This document shows, one piece after another, positions 1-11,760 of a stretch of 64,000 bases of DNA (position 1 is its first letter; each line of letters starts with the position of its first letter). Location: NCBI RefSeq assembly GCF_030265065.1, contig NC_080408.1, positions 40,512,501 to 40,576,500 on the forward strand, in the 5' to 3' direction. A model generated the notes under the pieces. That model made no database searches. It was not told where the DNA came from and worked only from the letters and a program-made list of their open reading frames with translations. Source of the DNA: Corythoichthys intestinalis (taxonomy: Eukaryota > Chordata > Actinopteri > Syngnathiformes > Syngnathidae). A program made the translations under genes and the position numbers.

Positions 1-30
1 GTGGGCAAGCAACTACCCCACACATTCAAG

Positions 31-138
31 TGAATAAAAGAGTGAGCTAACATGGTTCAACATGGGCGTAGCACATGCCAGTTTTGAATAAAAGAGTGAG
101 ATAACATGGTTCAACATGCGCGTAGCACATGCCAGTTT
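31..138. repeat. Tandem duplication, 54 bp x 2
   Basis: Two head-to-tail copies of a 54-bp unit beginning TGAATAAAAGAGTGAG lie at 31-84 and 85-138. They differ at only two positions that I can see. No function is evident and no gene overlaps it. Confidence 0.85.
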
Positions 139-1433
139 TCCTTGCGGTAACGTTGCCAATGGTATAGCACCCGGCAATCATAATGATAGATCTAGATTTT
201 TGTTCAATAATGGCTTTCCGCTTATCCTAGATGCAGAGATAAAATTTGAAAATTTAGCAAAGCTGATTTCCATCTTCAAAGTTAAGTGAAACAGCAATCG
301 TATCAAAGCTTATTTACACAGCAAATATTCATGAGGAATCGAGCTGTTTCAAGCCGCCCAATATTTTGGACCCAGAAAAATAAGATGAGCATCGAAATCA
401 TAGGATAATTTTAAGATCAATGTGGAAAATCGTTGTAATATGAAAATAGGTAGCATTACCATTGCAATTACAATTACATTAAATATTGTGAGAAAAGGTC
501 AAATATGTTTTAGCGATGTTATGAGATCGTAATAATATGAGGTGACAAAATAGTCTAAATGTTATTCTATTGTATGAATGAAGTCTAAATGATAGAATGT
601 TTTTCAAAATGATCGACTGGACTGGCTTGTTTGTCATGCGTGTTTCACCTTTGAGAGGTCAGTTTGAGCTGTGAGGGTTGGTAGAGTAGCCGAGATGTCG
701 ACAACTCTCCTTGGCCGCCACTAATGTCATCGCAAGTTTTTATTTTTATTTTTTTTTAAGCCACATGGGCGTACTGAGCAAAGCTGATGCGAGCAGACTG
801 CGGGGCTGTGGAGGTCTTCGTTTATGTAACAGATCGAGCTGCCCCCATGTGACTCTGATATGCCCCCCCAACCTCTACACCACCCCCCCTCGGAGAAAAG
901 AGTGACACAAGACACCAGAGCGAAAACATGCAACTGCTTCTGCGCCGCCTGTGTTGTGTGGTGCTATCATTAAAGTGCTGCTGTCTGGGTGGGTGGGTGA
1001 TGTGGGGGGGCTATCCCATAGGCTGCCTGAGAGTGGTGGCAGTCCTATCTCATTTGTTCATCTGGCTCCTCGTTTTCTCAGCCGGGCCTATCCTACCCGC
1101 GGGCCCAGCGCGTCCCGTGCCAGTTTGACTAAGGCCCAGCTCCACTGAAGCGACGGAGATGAAAAAAGCCTTGAGGTGGGTGCCGGCAAACTTGAGCTGC
1201 GTCTCGCGCACAGAAGAGCCGCACTAAAGCTTAATACGTCAGCGTGCCGCTCGTAAAAATCTCCCACTTAAAAAGACAATAGGACCGGCCACCATGCCAA
1301 GTCAATGCGTAACTGTACAAAAAGTAATGCAACAATATTTGGACTGCAGAACTTACTGTATAAAACGATCAACAGACTGACAGACAAAAAACTGGGAGGG
1401 GCAAATATTGGACTGGCATTTGTTTTGAACTAC
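139..1433. other. Unassigned, no gene seen
   Basis: This stretch is AT-rich up to about 700, then GC-richer with short overlapping open frames of 60-70 codons on both strands. Those frames show no domain, splice structure or codon pattern. I see no recognisable gene or complete mobile element here. Confidence 0.5.
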
Positions 1434-2690
1434 CGTAATTTTCGTACAATAAGGTGCACCTGACTATAAGCCGCCACCCACTAAATCTGGCACGAAAACG
1501 GCATTTGTTCATAGATAAGCCATACTGGACTATAGACAAGTTTCCGAGGTACTTCCGCTTTACTTCCTAATGTCTGCCTACTACTTCCGTTTTCAATTTT
1601 TTTACCATTGACTTCAATGGCGCTGGAGTGGCCTCTCTCCCTAAAACCCTGACCACGATTTGGAAATACCGCATCCTTCTGTCATCTCGACATGGGAAGA
1701 CAACATAAAGAAGTGGCCGAGTGTGACCACAAGTAAATTATGATAATATTTTATTGACTCTATGGCAGTGGATGGAAACGCCATCAAGGAGCTCCGAGGC
1801 ACAAAGTTGGATGTGTCCTCATACACAAACACGGGAATTTTGTCATCATGAAGGCGGATGTAGAACCAAGCCAGTCCCTCAATGCTCCGTACAACAAACC
1901 ATTGGTGCTGGTAACAGCGGACGGAGACGTCAAAACTGCAGGCTGTAGACATATCGCGGGTCCCAGGCGTTCGTGTAGTCATGCTGCTGCTGTGTTATGG
2001 AAGGTATCTTCTCCAAAAATACGAAACCTAAAATCTGGCACATGAAACGACTTGTTGACTTTGCTCTTGATATTAAGATGATGATTGTAATTATGAAGTT
2101 TGATCATTTTTACTACAACGACTAGTGCTGTTGCTACTAGCCTGTTGCTAATCAGTATGTGTTGGATGGCGCCGAATAAAGTGATACAAAATAAAGTGTT
2201 ACAAGTTTTTGTTCATTTCTTTACAGCTGGAAAATGCTGTTAGGCAAGGGAAGACGACTTGTACATTGATGGACATAATATCGAAACTACGCGCGTTCTA
2301 CTTTGATGATGGACGGCTTGACTCCCGGGGGCGGCCGAGAGCAAGGGGCTGGGACAGAAGGTGTTTCGCTTCACGGCGGAACGGCGGCTCGATCTTGAGA
2401 TCCAACTACGAACTGCAGCATTCTATTGGAGCTGGAATTACCGAGGACAGCGGGAGAAAACCCGTCTGAATGCCGCCGAGGGTCTGGGTAATGTCTGGTG
2501 AAAGTTTGGCTCCCTTAAGCTCTGCTGTCTGATAACACATTCCATGCATGCTCAACCTTCGTGAATATTTTTATCATTTTATGAATTGTGATTTATTGAC
2601 CTGTGTTATTGACAAGAAATGGAATCATGTTGTCCAAATGTTTTTTATTGCGGTCATCATCTGGAATAAAAAAGAATGACATACTATTTT
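1434..2690. repeat. Dispersed repeat with antisense 18S-like segment, copy 1
   Basis: The left part begins with a common fish-type repeat (CTGACTATAAGCCGC at about 1470). From about 2230 it shares a long block with 23540-24050: GTTAGGCAAGGGAAGA, an internal 18S rRNA-like stretch at about 2331-2453, then a shared 3' block containing GGAATCATGTTGTCCAAATG. The two copies are clearly homologous outside as well as inside the rRNA-like part, so one repeat carries it. The outer limits are my estimate. Confidence 0.6.
2331..2453 (-). pseudogene. 18S rRNA-derived fragment (antisense), copy 1
   Basis: Read on the minus strand, this resembles the conserved part of eukaryotic 18S rRNA where CGGTAATTCCAGCTCC leads into the helix with TGCTGCAG and the TCGTAGTTGGATC segment. 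The plus strand shows GGAGCTGGAATTACCG, CTGCAGCA and GATCCAACTACGA in the expected order, with gaps between them. It is about 120 bp and diverged, far too short to be a working rRNA gene. It is a fossil rRNA piece inside a repeat. Confidence 0.65.
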
Positions 2691-2698
2691 TGTTTATA

Positions 2699-3605
2699 GC
2701 GTGAGGCAAATAAGTATTTAGTCAACCACTAATTATGCAAGTTCTCCCACTTGAAAATACTAGAGAGGCCTGTAATTGTCAACATGGGTAAACCTCAACA
2801 ATGAGAGACAGAATGTGGAAAAAAACCCAGAAAATCACATTGATTAATTGTTTAAGAATTTATTTGCAAATCATTGTGGAAAACAAGTATTTGGTCAATA
2901 CCACAAGTTCATCTCAATACTTTGTTATGTGCCCTTTGTTGGCAATAACGGAAGCCAAACGTTTTCTGTAACTCTTCACAAACTTTTCACACACTGTTGC
3001 TGGTATTTTGGCCCATTCCTCCATGCAGATCTCCTCTAGAGCAGTGATGTTTTGGGGCTGTTGTTGGGCAACACGGACTTTCAACTCCCTCCACAGATTT
3101 TCTATGGGGTTGAGATCTGGAGACTGGCTAGGCCACTCCAGGACCTTGAAATGCTTCTTACGAAGCCACTCCTTTGTTGCCCTGGCTGTGTGTTTGGGAT
3201 CATTGTCATGCTGAAAGACCCAGCCACGTCTCATCTTCAATGCCCTTGCTGATGGAGTGTGACTGACTGAGATTGTGGACAGGTGTCTTTTATATTGATA
3301 ATGAGTTAAAACAGGTGCCATTAATACAGGTAACGAGTGGAGCCTCGTTAGACCCCGTTAGAAGGAGTTAGACCTCTTTGACAGCCAGAAATCTTGCTTG
3401 TTTGTAGGTGACCAAATGCTTATTTTCCACTTAATTTGCAAAAAAAATTCTTTGAAAAACAAACAATGTGATTTTCTGTTTTTTTCCACATTCTGTCTCT
3501 CATGGTTGAGGTTTACCCATGTTGACAATTATAGGCCTCTCTAATATTTTCAAGTAGGAGAACTTGCACAATTGGTGGTGGACTAAATACTTATTTGCCT
3601 CACTG
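2699..3605 (-). mobile_element. Tc1-like transposon, family A, internally deleted copy
   Basis: The element runs from a TA dinucleotide to TA. Its long inverted ends read GTGAGGCAAATAAGTATTTAG on the left and the complement, ATACTTATTTGCCTCACTG, on the right. The minus strand at 2914-3321 encodes the C-terminal half of a DD34E transposase ([25 protein letters not shown]). Compared with the sister copy at 8108-9435, about 420 bp of the N-terminal and central transposase region are missing, so it is non-autonomous. Confidence 0.93.
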
Positions 3606-3607
3606 TA

Positions 3608-4759
3608 TTTGGGGCCTGAGGTTTGAAACAACAGTTCTGGGGAATCTGATAAGGAAATGAAATGCTTTACAACCGATCACACTTTCAGTCAAGCTTTTGT
3701 ACAGTAGTTTATTTAAATGGTCAGTATTGTAGAATAAGACAATTACATTTTTTGTATGGTACTTAGTGTCCAGGTCCTTTTTATGCAATATAAAATGTTT
3801 TCAGTAAATTACAAATTTTGCTCTATACTCATCAATCACACTTTTTTGCCACTTATTGCATCCATCTGTATCCATCTCATATTACTGATACTCAAGGCAC
3901 GGTTGTATTACAGTTTGAAATTGAGAATGGGGCACAATGATTTGTTCAGTGGTGTACAGTGGATGTGCACGATGAGTGTGTGTGTGTCTGTGGGCTACAT
4001 GTCACAGTGACGCCATTCCATGCTTGGCCCTTTGTCAGCTGCTAAGTGCACTTGAGACTCCTGCACACTCATTGAGCACGACGTGATGTAGATGCTTAGC
4101 TTGGTGACAATCTTGGCAGTAATCCAACACCATTTAGTGTTGGTGTTGTGCAGTTTATTCTCTAGTTTTTACTAAATGCATTGATGCAACAATACTCTTT
4201 TTACTGTGAATTAAAGTGCATGTGAGACAATAAAGCATGTTTATTTCATATTTCAGTCGGTATTTTATGCTCCTGAATGAAATGGACCACTTGGATGTGC
4301 GCTGAAGCGATCGATGAATTGATTCAATTTTTTAAATCTTGTGCTACGAAAATGAGAGACTTCTGGCCACGGTCTCAGATTGAGGAAGAAGGCGAATGTG
4401 ACGTTAGTATGACTGTCTTCACTATACGGTCATACTATTGCATGCAAATGGACTGTGGATCCAGCTAATTGTGGGATTGAATTTGTGTATTTTTCACGAC
4501 ACGCCAGCCCAATGTGCTGCAGGCTTTTGTTGCTACACCAGGGAGAGTGGTGTTAGACTTTTTGGGTTAGGGTTTGACAATGGAGCGACAATTCCACGAC
4601 GAGAAAGTGAGTAAGCTACGTCTTATATATATGTCAAATACTGGGATCATAGCACACGTTTTAAAAAGGAGGTAGCTTGTTTTTTATGGGTGACTATCCA
4701 CCAAGAAGACAGGAGTGGCCGCCTCCTTCAGCCGACGACCAGCGGCTTGTCGCACACCA
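3608..4759. other. Unassigned, no gene seen
   Basis: AT-rich sequence with a short TG run near 3978. I see no conserved domain, complete transposon or plausible exon. The open frame at 4277-4468 (63 codons) has no recognisable motif. Confidence 0.5.
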
Positions 4760-5050
4760 TGGTCGCCTGCCAATGAGTGCTCGGGCAGCCACGTGCTCTC
4801 ATCTGCGGTTATCGATTGTGTAGAGACTTCCACAACTCTCGGCCATTTTTGTGTGCCTGCCGAGAGAGTGCTATCTTCGGCTTGGGCCCGGGGAGTCCCC
4901 CGCTCTCGTCTGCGTTTCTCGATTGTGTAGAGACTTCCACCCCTCTCGGCCCTCTTTGTGTGCCCGCCCAGAGAGCACTATCCTCGTTTTGGGAAATCAC
5001 GCGCTCCGAGGTCTGCCGGTTTGTCCACCGAGAATGCGCCATTTTTGGTC
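4760..5050. repeat. GC-rich imperfect tandem repeat, 107-bp period
   Basis: Units share TCGATTGTGTAGAGACTTCCAC (at 4812 and 4919), followed by CTCTCGGCC and GTGTGCC. A third, more degraded unit follows with CGCTCC and CTGCCGG. The open frames here exist only because the repeat is GC-rich and low in stops. I assign no coding function. Confidence 0.7.
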
Positions 5051-5178
5051 TTCATGAAACTCTTTCCTCCCTCTCCGAGTCACCGCTGGGAAATGACAAG
5101 AGCCCGACTAACTTCGGTGGCATAAAATACCGTTCGGGAGGTTTAAGGAGTCAGCAGTTTTGACCGTTATGCAGTAAT

Positions 5179-5640
5179 TTAACCCTTTCGTACTGAATGA
5201 ATGCATTTTTAATATTTCATATTCCATTTTGCACAAGTCTGTTATTTGTCATGACCATACAATTTATTTAGCAATCTGGGAAAAATACTTAGATACACAG
5301 AATATCCTGTAAAAATATTGGAGTAGAGAGAAAAAACAATGACATTTTACAGTATGCTCTAGTCATCAGCCTCGTGTTTGTTGTCATTTTGAATCTTCCT
5401 CCTCCTCGAAATACGACTCAAACATTTATGGCTGTATGCCAAAGGCTTCCTCTGGATTAACAATATCACTTGAAAGATCCACACTTGAATCAGAGTCACT
5501 GAAAAACGCTTCCTCCTCCACTGGGCTGAATTCTAAATCCGCTGAAATCGCTACTCCGCCAATTTCATCATCCAGATGGAGGCGCCAGAGCGATATAATG
5601 ACAGGGGGAGCTAAACAGCAGATTAAAAGACTCATTTCTA
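5179..5640 (-). mobile_element. Possible piggyBac-like fragment
   Basis: The left edge reads TTAACCCTTTCGTACTG, which resembles a piggyBac terminus next to its TTAA target. The minus strand at 5426-5635 encodes an acidic, serine-rich stretch (FFSDSDSSVDLSSD), such as is common at the N-terminus of piggyBac transposases. No right end or catalytic domain is visible, so this call is weak. Confidence 0.25.
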
Positions 5641-6230
5641 GTCATTTGCGCTTTGCCAAATTGTTGTACATAGTCGAATTATCTCAAAATATGATTTTAA
5701 TTCCAATAATAATGCTATTTAAGATTTTTTTTCTTGTCACAGGCACATTGATACATTAATATTCTCTTCCAAACATTTAGACAGTTAGTTCTAATCATAT
5801 TTCCCTGTTGATTACTTTGTTCACAGATGTGGCAAGTAATTTAGACTTTGGTTCCCACAGAAAGCCTCCTGAGTGACATTAGTTTCATCCTCACGTGTCA
5901 TTGTACAGCTGTGTGACTTGATGAGTAAATCAACAGGTCAAATGCTTTGTTTATTTTGTCTGGGTTTAAATAGACAACTGTCAATAACAAGCAATGTTTT
6001 TGTGTTCACACTTTCTAGTAGACAAGATACTGGCAAGATCTCCATATCGATTGGACAGTTCTTTGTTGAAATGCAAAACTTCTTTGGTGTCCAAAGTGTG
6101 ATTCCTGGCCTGGTCTGTGAGACAGATTTGCAGATGGGGACTGATCATCCATACCTGAAGTGGCCTGTCTCCTACTTGAAGCATTCTAGAAAAGATGACC
6201 ACTCAGGAATCAGAATTGATAGGGCACCAT

Positions 6231-7560
6231 CAGTGTTGGTAATAAAATTGTAACGGCATTATTTATTTCAATAGTGAGTCATCTAATTACCTTTCCCATC
6301 TTTGCAACACCGTTACCGTTACTGAGAATGTGAAGGGGCACGTTACTACAATTTTGTCGAATGAAGCGTGTTGCAAACGCAGTGATGATTGGCTAGGTGG
6401 GCGGATCCTGCCCTGCTTCACTGCACACTCAACAAGACAGCGATAATGGCGATGGGACAGGGAATTTCAAAGGTAGCAATCTCAAACTTCAATTATTTTC
6501 AAAATGTAATATTGTTACTTTTTAAGGATAGTGTTCTGCTTATTGTGCAGTAGGCTTAATATAGTGTTTTTCCGCGAGAAATTATCTAATGTCGCATTCA
6601 TATATATATATAATATATATTTGTAATGTCCGTAACTGCGTGCGGGTCCTTGAACGCGCCATCAGACTGCAGAGTGGTGATGTAGCGGGAAGCAAGCAAA
6701 GAGGGAGGGAGAACGACGTGTCAGCGAAGTTAGCGGTCCCATGTTGCTGATACATATAAAATTGTTTATTATTTTCCATTGTTGCCACAATAAAATGGGA
6801 AATTCATCACCGACTCCTCTCCCTTCGATTTCCCCATTCAGGGCTATTACAATATTTCTTTTACGTGGTCGTGCAGAGTTGCAGTAAGACGGAAGGAAGG
6901 AGTAGGTAGAAAGTTCTCGGTGGTGTGCAGATGAGCCAAGCATTGCGTGTGTTGCGTTCAAAAACTGCTCGGATATCTAGCCATCAACGACCTTGCTGTC
7001 CGCGACAATGTGGACCCCAGCACATCTACTGCACATCATTTGGTTAGACTCGTCATGTGTCGATATACTCGAAAGTGTCCTTTCTATTTTATCCAAATGT
7101 GACGACCGTCAATCCTCCCCCTGTGTTTTATTCCAACACATTGTTGAGAACAGCAAGGGGGCTAATGGCTAAAAATCCAAGCAATTCTTGAATGCGACAC
7201 AAGCAGCTCTCCATTCCAACAGCGCCATGGTACCAAGCAAGCTTAAACGTCATCTCCAAACGAAACACCCGTTGCTTCAAAACAAGTCGATGGACTATTT
7301 TGTTCGACTTTGTGAAAACACAGAGAAACAGGCAACTTTTTTGATAAAAACTACGAAGGTAAGTGAGAAAGCCCTCAAAGCCAGTTACCTTGTTGCTAAA
7401 TCCAAAAAGTCACCACTCCGTGATAGACATTAATTAATACTACCTGCTTGCAGAGCCATTGTCTGCGAGATGCTCGGCCTGATGTGGTTAAAGACATTGC
7501 TCAAGTCCCCCTGTCTGATAATCCTAAGCTTTTTCAAAGCTAACTGCTGTAAAAAAAATA
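6231..7560 (+). mobile_element. hAT-type element, left end and transposase fragment
   Basis: The left end starts CAGTGTTGGTAATAAAATTG, a terminus seen in fish hAT elements. The plus strand at 7188-7540 encodes part of a BED-finger hAT transposase: [13 protein letters not shown] at the zinc-finger end, then [11 protein letters not shown] and [12 protein letters not shown]. After a frame change near 7430 it continues as LPACRAIVCEML and DVVKDIAQVPLSDN. It is inactive. A possible matching right end lies near 11150-11290. Confidence 0.6.
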
Positions 7561-8105
7561 AAATAATAATAATAATAAAAACAGAGGAAGACTGAGAGCT
7601 TCTGCCAACTGTTGGCAAAAGAAATGGAGGTGAAGATGCTGGATTTAGAGGTTCTGGGCTCACTGTATGTGGTTTGCATAGGTGAGGGCTATTGCAAGAA
7701 ATGAGATATGAATGCAGCATTAAAACTACTGAAGATACAAAAAACATTTCTTTCCCAGACAATACATTAAAAAAAAAAAAAAAAATCAATGAAAATGTTT
7801 TAAACATTGATAGAAATGAATTGTGAAATCAGTTTTAATTGGCACTGTCAGGGCTAGAGCCATCTGCTGCATCATCATGAGAGCTGTTGTTAATATTTCA
7901 ATTCTCTAATGAGTGGGTCAAACTATTTGGAAAAATAGCATGGGATGAGGATGCAGTGTAACCTTCTAAACACAGCAAATAACAGTCTTCATAGTTAAAT
8001 TAGATATGCCATACATGATGGTTCACAACCAAAATGCATGTCTCTGTGTGATATTTAAATTAGTTTGATGTACTGAAACCATTGTGTCAGATAAATATGC
8101 AAACA
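7561..8105. other. Unassigned, no gene seen
   Basis: This contains an (AAT)n-like run at 7557-7578 and a poly(A) run at 7769-7786. It may be the interior of the decayed hAT element to its left. No gene is seen. Confidence 0.4.
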
Positions 8106-8107
8106 TA

Positions 8108-9435
8108 CAGTGGGGCATATAAGTATTTAGTCAACCATTAATTGTGCAAGTTCTCCCACTTGAAAATATTAGAGAGGCCTCTAATTGTCAACATGGGTAA
8201 ACCTCAACCATGAGAGACAGACTGTGGGAAAAAAAAACAGAAAATCACATTGTTTGATTTTTAAAGAATTTATTTGCAAATCATGGTGGAAAATAATTAT
8301 TTGGTCAATACCAAAAGTTCATCTCAATACTTTGTTATATATCCTTTGTTGGCAATAACAGAGGCAAAACATTTTCTGTAACTCTTCACAAGCTTTTCAC
8401 ACACTGTTGCTGGTATTTTGGCCCATTCCTCCATGAAGATCTCCTCTAGAGCAGTGATGTTTTGGGGCTGTCGTTGGGCGACACGGACTTTCAACCCCCT
8501 CCACAGATTTTCTATGAGGTTGAGATCTGGAGACTGGCTAGGCCAATCCAGGACCTTGAAATGCTTCTTACGAAGCCACTCCTTTGTTGCCCTGGCTGTG
8601 TGTTTGGGATCATTGTTATGCTTAAAGACCCAGCCACGTCTCATCTTCAATGCCCTTGCTGATGGAAGGAGATTTTCACTCAAAATCTCTCGATACATGG
8701 CCCCATTCATTCTTTCCTATACACAGATCAGTCGTTCTGGTCCCGTTGCAGAAAAACAGCCCTAAAGCATGATGTTTCCACCCCCATGCTTCACAGTGGG
8801 TATGGTGTTCTTCGGATGCAATTCAGTATTCTTTCTCCTCCGTTCTTGTTATCATTTTGACGCCCCGGGGTGAGATCTTGCATGGAGCCCCAGATCGAGG
8901 GAGATTATCAGTGGTCTTGTATGTCTCCCATTTTCTAATAATTGCTCCCACAATTGATTTCTTTACACCAAGCGTTTTATCTATTGCAGATTCAGTCTTC
9001 CCAGCCTGGTGCAGGTCTACAATTTTGTCTCTGGTGTCCTTCGACAGCTCTTTGGTCTTGGCCATAGTGGAGTTTGGCGTGTGACTGACTGAGGTTGTGG
9101 ACAGGTGTCTTTTATACCGATAATGAGTTAAAACAGGTGCCATTAATACAGGTAACGAGTGGCGCCTCGTTAGACCTCGTTAGAAGAAGTTAGACCTCTT
9201 TGACAGTCAGAAATCTTGCTGGTTTGTAGGTGACCAAATACTTATTTTCCACTGTAATTTGGAAATAAATTTTTGAAAAATCAAACAATGTGATTTTCTG
9301 TGGGTTTTTTTGTTTTTTTTTTTGTCATGGTTGAGGCTTACTCATGTTGACAATTACAGGCCTCTCTAATTTCCTATTTTCAAGTAGGAGAATTTGCACA
9401 ATTGGTCGTTGACTAAATACTTATTTGCCCCACTG
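8108..9435 (-). mobile_element. Tc1-like transposon, family A, near full length
   Basis: Flanked by TA on both sides, with long inverted ends (CAGTGGGGCATATAAGTATT and its complement). The minus strand holds two transposase blocks. 8823-9143 carries the N-terminal helix-turn-helix region ([26 protein letters not shown]). 8324-8710 carries the catalytic C-terminal part ([26 protein letters not shown]). The blocks are in different frames, so this copy is broken, but it is the best full-length reference for its family in the window. Confidence 0.93.
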
Positions 9436-9439
9436 TAAA

Positions 9440-9950
9440 TCAAGAAAAAGACTTAGCTATATGCTTCCCTAAACTCAGATTGCACACCCGTACAATATCC
9501 TATCAAATCTATAAAGATGACGCACAACTCTACATTTCAGTGTCCCCACATGATTATAGTCCCTCAGTCTCACTGAGTAAGTGTATTCATCACATCAGTG
9601 AAGGGACGCGCCCGAATTTTCTCCAGCTAATTGTGGGAAAGACAGAGGTGATCTTTTTTGCGCCAAAAAAAGCAAAGATCAAAGATCCACATCACCTGGG
9701 CACAATGTCACTAACAGTTACAAAGCAGAAATCAGACAGAAATGTAGGGGTGATTATTAACTCAGGCGACTTAAACTTTGACAGCTATCTAAAGCTCGTC
9801 ACTAAATCTGGCTATAACTACTTAAGAAATATAGCCAGAATTAAGTTTTTTTTGTCCACACAAGACATGGAAAAACTTATCCATGCATTCATTTTTACTA
9901 GATTTGATTATTGTAATGGTATATCTACACTTCTACAGGTCTTAATTTAG
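9440..9950 (+). mobile_element. L2-type LINE reverse transcriptase fragment
   Basis: An open frame on the plus strand shows late reverse transcriptase motifs: YKDDAQLYISVSP (a changed YADD box), FLQLIVGKTEVIFF, VGVIINSGDLNFDSYLK and KLIHAFIFTRFDYCNG. This order is typical of L2/CR1-clade LINEs. It is truncated at both ends. Confidence 0.85.
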
Positions 9951-9984
9951 GATGTCCTGATCCGATCACGGGATCGGATATCAC

Positions 9985-10620
9985 ACCCTCCTTCCTGCTT
10001 AGAGCCTAGTTCGGGCCTAAAAAATCCAGCCCGACCCGACACGGCCCGCTGGTATTGAGGCCCGACCCGGCCCGAGCTCGATCACTTAACTAGATTTGCA
10101 GGCCCGAGCCCGAAAAACCCGATTTTTTTTTTTTTTTTTTTTTTTGAGTGACGCGGAAAAAACGCAGCAGCAGCAATTTATTTTCATTTCTTCGAGTTGG
10201 CAGAAAAAAACGCAAGTTTTCTTAATGTTTAAATAATCTACATATTTTTTTTAGAATTATTAAAGCATTCACACAACGAAATAACGCTGGGAAAGTTTGT
10301 TAAACATATTTCTGAGTGTGTGGGATATTGTTCTCACATGGACGCGCCTCTCTGACAAGGAGAGGGAACAGGAGAGGGCGGCGCCTCGGCCGTGCAGCGG
10401 GAGGACAAGAAGAAAAAGCGGCCGGCGCCACGGCGTTCGTGCACACGCACAAGCAAAAGCGCAATACAGAGAGCATGCTCTCCATTTTTTTTTTTTTTTT
10501 TAAATAATTTATTAGTCCGGCATGGCGGCCCGACCCGACCTGACCCGAACGTGAATGCTTAAATTGTGGGCCCGACCCGACCCGACAAAAAAATTCAGGA
10601 AAAAAATTTCCAGTCAAATC
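9985..10620. repeat. CCCGACCC-rich dispersed repeat
   Basis: Both flanks are rich in GGCCCGACCCG-type motifs (about 10020-10120 and 10520-10590). They enclose T-runs and a central GC-rich block. Elements of this look occur as non-autonomous DNA transposons in fish. I cannot define exact ends or a target duplication. Confidence 0.5.
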
Positions 10621-11149
10621 AAGTCCACCTCTCTCTCTGCTTCTCTGTTGAGTACAGACTCATTGTGTTTGTCGTTGTTTTTAATGCCACATTTTTGCGC
10701 GCGATCACGCGAGAACTCACGACGGGACGGAGCTGCCGAACTGCAATTATCATACCTGTCAACCCGAGGCCGCTGGCAATCTTACAAGTAGTGACGTATG
10801 CCCTTATAAATTGGTGACTAATCTTACGTTTTATATAGCATGCAATATGAAACAAAAATAAAACTCAATTTTTAAAATAATGTGAATTTATGTGAATGTA
10901 TAACCTGCTGAAATCAAAGAACAATATCTTCAGCTACATCATGATTACTAAAATTTAACGGTGACTTTTGTTATAATTGTATGATGCACTTTTGGCAATT
11001 TCTATCATGTCTTTTGATGGCTGCACTTCATGGCACTTCAGCTCGCAATTCAGTTTGACTTGAAGGTAGTTCGTTGGTGTGTCCAATTATAAATTAAAAA
11101 GGTCAATTGATAAAATTAACTTACTGATGCAATCTTTGAGTCAGGGAAC
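10621..11149. other. Unassigned repeat-like DNA
   Basis: The stretch near 10760-10830 (CATACCTGTCAACCCGAGG, TAGTGACGTATGCCCTTATA) looks like part of another dispersed fish repeat. No gene or complete element is seen. Confidence 0.35.
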
Positions 11150-11290
11150 ATTTCTTTTGCTAATTTTGAGAAGTGATCAGCAACTTCTAAACAAATTACT
11201 TCTCCCAAAAAGTAATTGAGTTAGTAACTCAGTTACCTGAATATATGAGTAATTAGTTACTTGGCAGAGTAACTGGTGTTACCTTTCATA
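11150..11290. repeat. Right-end-like sequence of a hAT/MITE family
   Basis: The block rich in AGTAATTGAGTTAGTAACTC and GAGTAACTGGTGTTACC is a familiar terminal motif of a fish hAT-type repeat. It could be the other end of the element that starts at 6231, with later insertions between. The exact terminus is not clear. Confidence 0.4.
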
Positions 11291-11334
11291 TTTTTTTTAT
11301 TAAAAAAAAAAAAAAAAAAGACAAAAAAAAAAAA

Positions 11335-11760
11335 ACCATAGTAACCTTTGCTAAGTTCTGAAGTCATTTAATGTTGTGAATCAACCGTTAAAGTTGCTAA
11401 AATTGCTCCCGTTTTTGCATTACTTTCCTTCTGTCTACTTTGGGCATGTGAAAGTTTTAAAACTGTTTCATCATTTAAAGATATGTCAAGTCCAGATGTT
11501 GCCGATTTAGGAGTATTTAAGATAAAAAGTTACTTAGGTTGCTAGGAAGGTTCACTACAACAGAGCATTTCTGAGAAGTCTACTGCTTTAAGATGGCTTC
11601 TGTTTACTAACGCCACTGAGTCTGTCATTTCGCATCTAGTTCAAAATGCATATGATATCTAGTGTAGCATCAAGTGGGCGCAAATTGTAGGTTGTCGGCT
11701 ACAGTCAGGTAATGATGGAGCCACCTAACCTAGCATCGCGTTTGCAACAGCGTCACAACA
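11335..11760 (+). repeat. Fragment of hAT MITE family E
   Basis: Shares GTTGTGAATCAACCGTTAAAG, TGCCGATTTAGGAGTATTT, GAGAAGTCTACTGCTTTAAG and CATTTCGCATCTAGTT with the elements at 32461-33329 (same orientation) and 60006-60946 (opposite). Both termini are missing here, so only the interior is preserved. Confidence 0.8.

Noticed and set aside
711-1148. Cluster of overlapping short open frames on both strands
   Set aside because: All are 60-70 codons with no domain or splice support, in a GC-richer patch where stops are rare.
2209-2469. An 86-codon protein-coding exon
   Set aside because: The frame runs through the antisense 18S-like segment, so it has no reason to be a real protein.
4777-5163. 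Open frame of 128 codons
   Set aside because: It is created by the 107-bp tandem repeat; competing frames of similar length exist on both strands.
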